The notes under the pieces are model-generated. The model saw only the letters and a list, made by a program, of their open reading frames with translations. It had not been told where the DNA came from and ran no database searches. The position numbers and the translations under genes were made by a program. Below, piece by piece: positions 1 through 5,152 of a stretch of DNA of 11,124 nucleotides. This stretch comes from Prevotella sp. UBA3294 (GTDB lineage: Bacteria; Bacteroidota; Bacteroidia; Bacteroidales; Bacteroidaceae). The DNA is taken from contig DETG01000131.1 in the NCBI GenBank assembly GCA_002361535.1, positions 1-11,124 of the forward strand. The letters are read 5' to 3'. Position 1 is the stretch's first letter. Every line of letters starts with the position of its first letter.

Positions 1-168
1 GGAGAGCTGTTAGGTAAGGAAAGCAAGGCAACTTATTATCATAGGTTTAATGAGAATTCGCCTTTCTTTCTTGACTATACTTTCTCAAATGTGGCCTTCA
101 AGTCGTATGCACTCTGCGAGTGGAACAAAGAGGTTAGTGACCATGTTGCACAATATTTTGAATTGTAG
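1..168 (+). CDS. C-terminal end of an endonuclease/exonuclease/phosphatase (EEP)-like protein, cut by the window edge
   Basis: Frame 1 is open from the first base to a TAG at 166-168 and gives the last 55 residues of a protein whose start lies outside the window. Two spots fit the C-terminal end of the EEP (DNase I-like) fold: a TYYH...PFFLDYTFSN segment, corresponding to the HxDY strand that carries an active-site Asp, and a final SDH triplet (bases 136-144) in the context EVSDHVAQYFEL, like the conserved SDHxPL end of the family. The first position of the HxDY motif is Leu here instead of His. EEP enzymes are metal-dependent phosphodiesterases that include DNA nucleases and lipid phosphatases. 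The stop lies 6 bases before mcrB, so co-transcription with the restriction genes is likely. The family call rests on a short piece and the substrate cannot be inferred. Confidence 0.6.
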   Translation, partial: GELLGKESKATYYHRFNENSPFFLDYTFSNVAFKSYALCEWNKEVSDHVAQYFEL

Positions 169-174
169 ATAATT

Positions 175-1830
175 ATGAGATATAGAGAAGAAGAATATCA
201 AAGATTTAAACATCTTTTGGAATATTTTGTTGCACATTTGGAGCACATTGCGAACGATTATTCTGATTCTTCTATTGGCTACGAGAAATACATTAAGCCT
301 TTAGTGGAGGGGAATAATTTCAAATCAAGTGGCCAAGGCTATAACGGTCAGGCGATTCAATCTCAAGTTAACGGATGGGATAAATACCAGAATGGTCAAA
401 TATGCATTAATGTTTATGGTGCTAATTATCAGAGTCGAGGTACCTATTTAAATTGGCAAGGTACAGGAGTGAATATCATGGCAGATTGGCATGGATCTCA
501 TATAGAGAATCTGTATATGCTATATTACAATCCTGATACAGGAGAGAGGAGCAAAAAAAATGTTTCTTTCGTGATAAAGGACTTAGGTCTGTTTGATGGT
601 CAAGTTCCCAATGAAAATATTATTAGTTTTTTCGATGAGTATAATAAGATGATAGAAACAATATATAAAGAAAGAGCTATGATGAAGATAGATAAGTATA
701 TTGATTTGTTAGAAGCAAACAAGAATCTGATTTTGACAGGTGCACCTGGAACGGGAAAGACCTACATGGCGAAAGAGATTGCAAAAGCTATGGGGGCAGA
801 AATTGGCTTCGTGCAGTTCCATCCATCGTATGACTATACGGACTTTGTAGAGGGATTGAGGCCAATTAACCACGATAATGTTGTAGGTTTTGAACGGAAA
901 GATGGTGCATTTAAGGAGTTTTGCGCTGAAGCATTGAATATTCGTGATACGACTAACTTCGATGAATGCATAGATAAACTATTTGATTCCGTTGGTGAAG
1001 AAATCTTGTTATTAGAAACTCCTACAGGGAAACAATTTGGATTAAGCCGTAGCGCAAGGGGAAATCTGCGATTGCACACAGGCAAAGAATTAAAAGAAAG
1101 TGGTGTCATAACCAAGAAAGACCTTAGAGCAGAATATTCTGGCATACCTACATTCAAATGGTGGAAAGGGTATTATCAAGGAATCATAACATACCTTACA
1201 AATAACTACAATTTAATTAATGATAGCAATATAATTGAAGATAATACACCACATGTCTTCATCATTGATGAGATCAATCGTGGGGAAATCTCAAAGATAT
1301 TCGGTGAACTATTCTTCTCTATCGATCCAGGTTACAGAGGTGAGAAAGGCAAGGTAAACACGCAGTATCAGAACATGGTTCCAGAGGGCGATGTGTTTAA
1401 AGACGGTTTCTATGTTCCAGAGAATGTCTATATCATTGGCACGATGAATGATATTGACCGCTCTGTGGAGAGTATGGACTTTGCTATGCGTCGCCGTTTT
1501 GCATGGCAGGAGGTGACGGCAGAGGAGAGTTATACCAACATGATTGAAAATGATCCTGAGTTTGTACTTGTGAAAGATGAAATCAAGCAAAGGATGTCCA
1601 GTCTGAATAAAGCAATCGCTGAGACGGAAGGCTTAGATGAAGCCTATCAAATAGGTGCTGCCTACTTCAGAAAGTATCTCAACTATAAGGAAAAAGCCAA
1701 TGCTTTCGATTGCCTATGGGAAAACCATCTGAAAGGTTTACTCTTTGAATACCTGCGAGGTAATCGTAGGGCAAAAGCATTATTAGAGAAGTTACACGAT
1801 GCATACAACAAGAAGAGTCTAAATGAGTAG
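175..1830 (+). CDS. mcrB: McrB-type AAA+ GTPase of a type IV (modification-dependent) restriction system
   Basis: This 551-residue protein is the motor and recognition subunit of a McrBC system, which cuts DNA carrying modified bases. The AAA+ domain starts near residue 180. It has a Walker A GAPGTGKT at 189-196, a Walker B IIDE at 363-366 running into NRGEISKIFGEL, the McrB-type TMNDIDRS at 423-430, and an arginine-rich MRRRF at 438-442. In E. coli McrB the matching NTAD motif is linked to GTP use; here it reads NDID, keeping N and D. The roughly 100 residues between Walker A and B form the long insertion usual for McrB. Residues 1 to about 175 are expected to bind DNA or the modified base, and I do not recognise this domain as a known type. 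The ATG at 175 follows the upstream stop by 6 bases and has no Shine-Dalgarno sequence. The 3' end overlaps mcrC by 8 bases, so the two are translationally linked. Confidence 0.93.
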   Translation: MRYREEEYQRFKHLLEYFVAHLEHIANDYSDSSIGYEKYIKPLVEGNNFKSSGQGYNGQAIQSQVNGWDKYQNGQICINVYGANYQSRGTYLNWQGTGVNIMADWHGSHIENLYMLYYNPDTGERSKKNVSFVIKDLGLFDGQVPNENIISFFDEYNKMIETIYKERAMMKIDKYIDLLEANKNLILTGAPGTGKTYMAKEIAKAMGAEIGFVQFHPSYDYTDFVEGLRPINHDNVVGFERKDGAFKEFCAEALNIRDTTNFDECIDKLFDSVGEEILLLETPTGKQFGLSRSARGNLRLHTGKELKESGVITKKDLRAEYSGIPTFKWWKGYYQGIITYLTNNYNLINDSNIIEDNTPHVFIIDEINRGEISKIFGELFFSIDPGYRGEKGKVNTQYQNMVPEGDVFKDGFYVPENVYIIGTMNDIDRSVESMDFAMRRRFAWQEVTAEESYTNMIENDPEFVLVKDEIKQRMSSLNKAIAETEGLDEAYQIGAAYFRKYLNYKEKANAFDCLWENHLKGLLFEYLRGNRRAKALLEKLHDAYNKKSLNE

Positions 1831-3136
1831 CCTGCCCATACAGACAAAGGACAACTCTGAACGGCATTTGGCTGAAACAGAAGTTTGCCATCTTGAAACG
1901 CTCAAGAAACTGGCTGAGCCTTCTATTACTGACCTTTGCCAAAAGGAGCATCCTAATTTGCTGATATTTCCCCAAGACTTAGATGCCTATGGGGATAAGA
2001 TAGGCGATGCTCATATCTTTGAAATCAAAGGTGAAACAATTGTCACGGGTAATATCATGGGCTTTATTGGTTGTGGCGATACAAAGGTAAGCATCAGTTC
2101 TCGCTTCACGCAGGACAAGAACGACTATTTCCTGCACTACATGCTTCGAAAGGTGTTTGCCGTCAATCTGTTTGACTTGCAATTCAACTCCGATGAGGAA
2201 AGCATCTTTGATTTCCTTATATACTTGTTCCCTACGTTTCTGAAACGGGCTATGCAACAAGGTATGTATAGAGAGTATCAGACCCGAAAGTATAATGATG
2301 CCAATGTAAAAGGGAGGATTGACATCTCTCGCCATATCAGGCAGAACATACCTTTTGCTGGCAAGATAGCATACACAACTCGTGAGTATGCCAAAGACAA
2401 TCATCTGACCCAGTTAATTCGTCATACTATAGAATATATCTCGCACCATAGGTATTCGGGAGATATCCTTCGTAATGATGATGATACGACAGATGCCGTA
2501 AAGGCCATATGCCAAGTAACATCATCTTATAATCGAAACGAACGGCAGAAGGTAATTAACGAGAATCTTCGCCCCATCAGCCATCCATATTATAATGAGT
2601 ATCGCCCATTGCAACAACTTTGCATGCAAATTCTGCGGCAAGAGGAATTGAAATATGGGCGAGACAATGATGAAATCTATGGAGTTCTGTTTGATGGTGC
2701 TTGGTTATGGGAAGAGTATCTAAACACATTCCTTGCAGACATAGGCTTTGAACATCCAAGAAACAAACAAGGATTTGGGCATAAGAGTCTGTTCACAGAC
2801 GGCTCAGGCAGGTGCTATCCTGATTTCTTGAGTCCAGAAATGGTGCTTGATGCGAAATACAAATGGTATGACGATTGGAGTAAGGTTCAGACAAAAGACT
2901 TGTACCAAGTAATCTCATATATGCATGTATTGGATCGGGAGAATGGAGGATATATAGTTCCTATAGATTGGACTTCATCAAAGCTCCCATCCAAAAAGCT
3001 CAATGGTAAGGGAGGCGATATGTCAATTTATGGCATGGACGTATGTTTCAATGCGGACTCCTTTGAGGATTATTTTTCTAACATGGTTCACTCAGAACAA
3101 AAGATTCTAAACAAATTGGAAACCTATAAAGGATAA
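1823..3136 (+). CDS. mcrC: McrC, PD-(D/E)xK nuclease subunit of the McrBC restriction system
   Basis: This 437-residue protein is the cleaving partner of McrB; it docks on the McrB ring, stimulates GTP hydrolysis and cuts DNA. The N-terminal part has the McrC pattern of beta-rich segments followed by NVKGRIDISRHIRQN, a family hallmark. LFDGAWLWEEYLNTFL marks the start of the nuclease domain. The PD-(D/E)xK core is visible as YPDF (Asp334), then LDAKYK (Asp343, Lys345), then DLYQVISY (Gln362), so the catalytic residues are all present and the enzyme is expected to be active. Family members are commonly 350-450 residues, so the length is normal. The ATG at 1823 lies inside the last codons of mcrB in another frame, which supports translational coupling. 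A strong inverted repeat begins 14 bases after the stop. Confidence 0.93.
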   Translation: MSSLPIQTKDNSERHLAETEVCHLETLKKLAEPSITDLCQKEHPNLLIFPQDLDAYGDKIGDAHIFEIKGETIVTGNIMGFIGCGDTKVSISSRFTQDKNDYFLHYMLRKVFAVNLFDLQFNSDEESIFDFLIYLFPTFLKRAMQQGMYREYQTRKYNDANVKGRIDISRHIRQNIPFAGKIAYTTREYAKDNHLTQLIRHTIEYISHHRYSGDILRNDDDTTDAVKAICQVTSSYNRNERQKVINENLRPISHPYYNEYRPLQQLCMQILRQEELKYGRDNDEIYGVLFDGAWLWEEYLNTFLADIGFEHPRNKQGFGHKSLFTDGSGRCYPDFLSPEMVLDAKYKWYDDWSKVQTKDLYQVISYMHVLDRENGGYIVPIDWTSSKLPSKKLNGKGGDMSIYGMDVCFNADSFEDYFSNMVHSEQKILNKLETYKG

Positions 3137-3150
3137 GAATCAATAAGGCT

Positions 3151-3178
3151 AACGTGAACACGGTTCTCTGTTCACGTT
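3151..3178 (+). terminator. Hairpin closing the mcrBC unit
   Basis: AACGTGAACA (3151-3160) and TGTTCACGTT (3169-3178) are perfect reverse complements, giving a 10-bp stem with an 8-base loop 14 bases after the mcrC stop. The run of T after the stem is short (GTTTCC), so it is a weak example of an intrinsic terminator. It may instead stabilise the 3' end of the message. Confidence 0.55.
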
Positions 3179-3404
3179 TCCAATACGCCTACGCCTAAGC
3201 AATTGGCTTCCGTTGCAGGAGGCAAACCCTTTCAGAGTCCCTCCTGCTTACTTGCCTGTAAACGGCCAGAGAATTTCTGTTCTGTATCGTGGGACAAGAA
3301 AGTGAACTCTTGTAGTTTTGCGCCCAACAAAGAAACATTGGAAACACTTGACTATGCAGGATTAACGAGTGCATTAGGCAAAATCAAGTGGGCAAAGTGT
3401 TAAT
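3179..3404. other. Stretch without a recognised gene; open frame without ATG and an internal hairpin
   Basis: I see no recognisable protein here. One + frame is open from 3158 to a TAA at 3401-3403 but has no ATG; the only usual bacterial start is a TTG at 3203, which would give 66 residues ending in LGKIKWAKC with no similarity I can name. GCAGGAGG (3215-3222) pairs perfectly with CCTCCTGC (3240-3247) across a 17-base loop, so a folded RNA or a piece of a dispersed repeat is as plausible as a small protein. Confidence 0.3.
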
Positions 3405-3426
3405 AAGGAAAAGTTCCTTCCTTTTT
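3405..3426 (+). terminator. Possible intrinsic terminator
   Basis: AAGGAA (3405-3410) and TTCCTT (3414-3419) form a 6-bp stem with a 3-base loop, followed by CC and five T residues (3422-3426). The stem is short and AT-rich but has the right order of parts. It lies directly after the stop of the ATG-less open frame, which weakly supports transcription through that stretch. Confidence 0.4.
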
Positions 3427-3442
3427 ACGCAGCATATCTCGG

Positions 3443-3521
3443 TTTCACTCCTTCACTTGCTTGTAACCCCTTAAAATTCTGTTTGATACGAGTGAAACTG
3501 CACTTTCACTTCAGTTTCACT
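3443..3521. repeat. TTTCACT motif cluster with a 10-bp inverted repeat
   Basis: TTTCACT occurs at 3443, 3504 and 3515. AGTGAAACTG (3491-3500) and CAGTTTCACT (3512-3521) are perfect reverse complements around an 11-base loop that carries another copy of the motif, so two alternative hairpins are possible. There is no T tract and no gene directly before it. It may be part of a dispersed intergenic repeat or an operator. Confidence 0.45.
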
Positions 3522-3537
3522 ACAATCACTTATGAGT

Positions 3538-3554
3538 CCCTCCCTTTGGGAGGG
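3538..3554. repeat. REP-like G/C-rich hairpin
   Basis: CCCTCCC (3538-3544) and GGGAGGG (3548-3554) form a perfect 7-bp stem around TTT, followed by AGAGGGTGGG. Pyrimidine/purine hairpins of this look are common between Bacteroidota genes as short interspersed repeats. It lies 32 bases before the point where the Fic/Doc remnant becomes readable, close to where that gene's 5' part is missing. Confidence 0.5.
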
Positions 3555-3571
3555 AGAGGGTGGGTTCATAA

Positions 3572-3955
3572 ATAGGCTTTTGCCGAGTGATTGCTGGTGT
3601 GCGCGACGAGGGTGGCATCAAGGCGACATTGGAGTTCATACAGGATGACCTCTACTATCCGGAGGTTGCCGACAAGGCTGCCTATCTGATGTTCAGCTTG
3701 TGTAGAGGTCACTACTTTGCCGACTGTAACAAACGGATATCAATCACGTTGACGCTGTACTTCCTGGTGAAGAACGGCTACTTGTATATGGCCAAGACTT
3801 TCATGGAGAGGATGGAGGCCATCGGCTATCATGTGGCTGCTGGACATATCGACCGTGACTTGCTGACGGAAGTGATGAGAAGCATCGTTGACGATGAGGA
3901 CTACAGCGAATCAACGAAACTGGATCTGATTGCGGCGATGAGCCAAGGACTTTGA
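3572..3955 (+). pseudogene. 5'-truncated Fic/Doc family protein (probable gene remnant)
   Basis: The frame is open from just after a TAA (3569-3571) to a TGA at 3953-3955 and contains no ATG before the conserved domain; the only possible start is a GTG at 3587, giving 122 residues. Counting from it, residues 42-50 read HYFADCNKR, matching the Fic/Doc active-site motif HxFx(D/E)GNKR except for Cys47 in place of Gly. His42, Phe44, Asp46, Asn48, Lys49 and Arg50 are kept. The flanks GVRDEGGIKATLEFIQ and FLVKNGYLYM fit the helices around that motif. Fic/Doc enzymes transfer AMP or phosphate to target proteins; Doc is the toxin of a toxin-antitoxin pair. The sequence begins near the motif GxRDxG and lacks the usual N-terminal helices, and no antitoxin gene is adjacent. 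I judge it a remnant, but a short protein made from the GTG is possible. Confidence 0.65.
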
Positions 3956-4053
3956 TTTAAACTACTTTCGCTTTTAGGTTGATAGGAAACATGTTCGTGA
4001 TTATTAAGTATTGAAGGTTTACAAAATTCGTATTCTTATATTGAGGGGAGAAG

Positions 4054-4258
4054 GTGCGAGGGCCCTGAACGTTCAACTAAGTAATAATCCGAAAGCAGGA
4101 TGGTGCTAAGATGCTGAATAATCTTGACGAATTAACTTCGTTTAACGCAAATGCCGGGCACGGGGAGAACCAACCGTCCTCTCGGTCGGAAATGAGCGAT
4201 TCTGACGAAAGTTTGGTAAGGTGTTGATAATGAGAGGCTTATGTATATCACCATTGTT
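4054..4258 (+). mobile_element. Possible remnant of the 5' end (domain I) of a group II intron
   Basis: The stretch begins GTGCG (4054-4058), matching the GUGYG 5' end of bacterial group II introns. It continues with elements that look like domain I: GGGCACGG followed by a small hairpin (ACCG/CGGT around TCCTCT) and GGAAATGAGCG, comparable in order to the AGCACGGUUGGAAAGCGAUGAG stretch of the Lactococcus intron. A second small hairpin, ACGAA/TTCGT, lies near 4130. There is no reverse transcriptase/maturase frame and no domain V in the window, so if the call is right only about 200 bases survive. I could not find a convincing EBS1 partner for the bases just before 4054. The assignment is pattern recognition only. 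Confidence 0.4.
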
Positions 4259-4267
4259 CAACTCACA

Positions 4268-4355
4268 AAAATATAGTCTTTAGCACCCTAAAACATAGTA
4301 CTTTTGGGGCAAAAACATAGTACTTTTGGGGCAAATAGACTATACTTTCTAACGA
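4268..4355. repeat. Array of 22-bp-phased repeats, left cluster
   Basis: Two perfect 22-bp units lie head to tail at 4290-4311 and 4312-4333 (core CATAGTACTTTTGGGGC). They are followed in phase by a diverged unit at 4334-4355 (core GACTATACTTT) and preceded by a diverged one at 4268-4289 (ATAGTCTTT). The ACTTT cores start at 4300, 4322 and 4344, exactly 22 apart. The same core and period return at 4691-4800 on the same strand. Confidence 0.75.
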
Positions 4356-4383
4356 GGGTTCTGTCCGTGTGACTCATCTGGGG

Positions 4384-4496
4384 GGTGCCCTTACGGGCAG
4401 AAATTGAACAAATTTTTCCAAATCTTTCAAATAACTGTGCTATTGATTTGTTTGATTTTGAATAGATTTTGTTCAATTTCTGCCCGTAAGGGCACC
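4384..4496. repeat. 113-base quasi-palindrome with perfect 29-bp arms (MITE-like)
   Basis: The arm 4384-4412 (GGTGCCCTTACGGGCAG and onwards) is the exact reverse complement of 4468-4496. The 55-base centre also pairs in part: AAATCTTTCAAAT on the left faces ATTTGTTTGATTT on the right, with 5 + 5 bp around a 3x3 mismatch. Each arm holds its own short dyad, TGCCC/GGGCA around four bases. As RNA or extruded DNA this would be one long hairpin. It fits a miniature inverted-repeat element, but I see no clear target-site duplication. Two short open frames crossing it are by-products of the repeat. Confidence 0.75.
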
Positions 4497-4538
4497 TTGC
4501 AAACTTTCAAAAGTAAAATCCATGGCTTTTCGAGGGAA

Positions 4539-4641
4539 CGTCACCTAAGAGTCGTCCGAAACGGCGTTTTCACCTGTTCCGACGGCATCTACAAGTGGAT
4601 GGTGACGGCGGAATGAGACGTAGATGACGGTGGAACAGGTG
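4539..4641. repeat. Structured stretch with an imperfect 22-bp inverted repeat
   Basis: CACCTGTTCCGACGGCATC (from 4571, arm to 4592) pairs with 4620-4641 at 19 of 22 positions across a 27-base loop. A second pair, CGTCACC (4539-4545) and GGTGACG (4601-4607), overlaps it, so the two folds compete. No gene is apparent. It may be a regulatory RNA, a recombination site or part of the same element as the neighbouring repeats. Confidence 0.5.
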
Positions 4642-4690
4642 TTAGTAACGTCTGGAACGGCCACAAATAGAGCCTACGTAAACGTTACGA

Positions 4691-4800
4691 AGACTCTACT
4701 TGGGTTCAAAACAGACTCTACTTTGAAGTAAATGAGACTCTACTTTGAAGTAAATGAGACTTTACTTTGAAACCAAACAGACTCTACTTGCAGGAGAAGG
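4691..4800. repeat. Array of 22-bp-phased repeats, right cluster
   Basis: Units start with AGACTCTACTT at 4691, 4713, 4735, 4757 (AGACTTTACTT) and 4779, each exactly 22 bases after the last; the units at 4713 and 4735 are identical. A diverged unit (AGAGCCTACG) sits one step earlier at 4669. The two identical units contain the dyad TACTT-TG-AAGTA (4719-4730, 4741-4752). The core TACTTT is shared with the left cluster. The 22-bp period is close to two helical turns, so all cores face one side of the DNA, as expected for a row of protein-binding sites. Confidence 0.8.
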
Positions 4801-5139
4801 GTCAGTTGGGGGCGGTGAAAGGCATATCAAACACTCCTCCAATTTTCCGGGCACTTTCTGAAAACAAAAAATCTTATCAATTTTTCTGACAAAAAACAGA
4901 AAGGGAATTGCTTACGGAGAAGGGCTTTCTGAAAGAAATTATTCTAATTATTCTCATTTGTTTTTAAGCTTCTCTCGCCATGGGCGGCATCCTATCTAAT
5001 TTGTTTCCATGATCCTTCGTCATGGGCGACACGATCATTCTTATTCATTTCTTTCCCGCAAAGACCAGTCCGTGAGGCAGTGAAAGAGGGAATCAACGTA
5101 AAAAAAATATAAATGCTCTTTTCTTTCACCGAAAATGAT
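4801..5139. other. Gene-free stretch upstream of the peptidase gene
   Basis: I find no supportable gene in these bases, which are AT-rich in the middle. CTTTCTGAAA occurs at 4854 and 4925, and CTTTCTG (4854-4860) can pair with CAGAAAG (4897-4903). CATGGGCG occurs at 4979 and 5021, the first inside the dyad CGCC-ATG-GGCG (4976-4986). The stretch may carry regulatory sites for the downstream gene, but nothing identifiable beyond the -7 box that follows it. Confidence 0.4.
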
Positions 5140-5147
5140 TATCTTTG
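5140..5147 (+). promoter_or_regulatory. Bacteroidota -7 promoter box for the peptidase gene
   Basis: TATCTTTG is an exact match to the Bacteroidota -7 consensus TAnnTTTG used by the primary sigma factor of this phylum. The -33 element is not clear: the expected place near 5115-5121 reads CTTTTCTTT and lacks a clean TTTG. Transcription should begin about 4-8 bases after the box, that is near 5151-5155. Confidence 0.65.
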
Positions 5148-5152
5148 CACCA

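Noticed and set aside
4288..4616. Small open frames across the palindrome on both strands (70 and 62 codons)
   Set aside because: They share a CSISARKGT segment only because the two arms are reverse complements; no promoter or family match.
4268..4800. CRISPR array
   Set aside because: The repeats are directly tandem with a 22-bp total period, leaving no room for unique spacers of about 30 bases, and no cas gene is present.
4976..5030. tRNA or riboswitch in the two CATGGGCG hairpins
   Set aside because: No cloverleaf or known riboswitch core can be drawn; the stems are only 3-4 bp.
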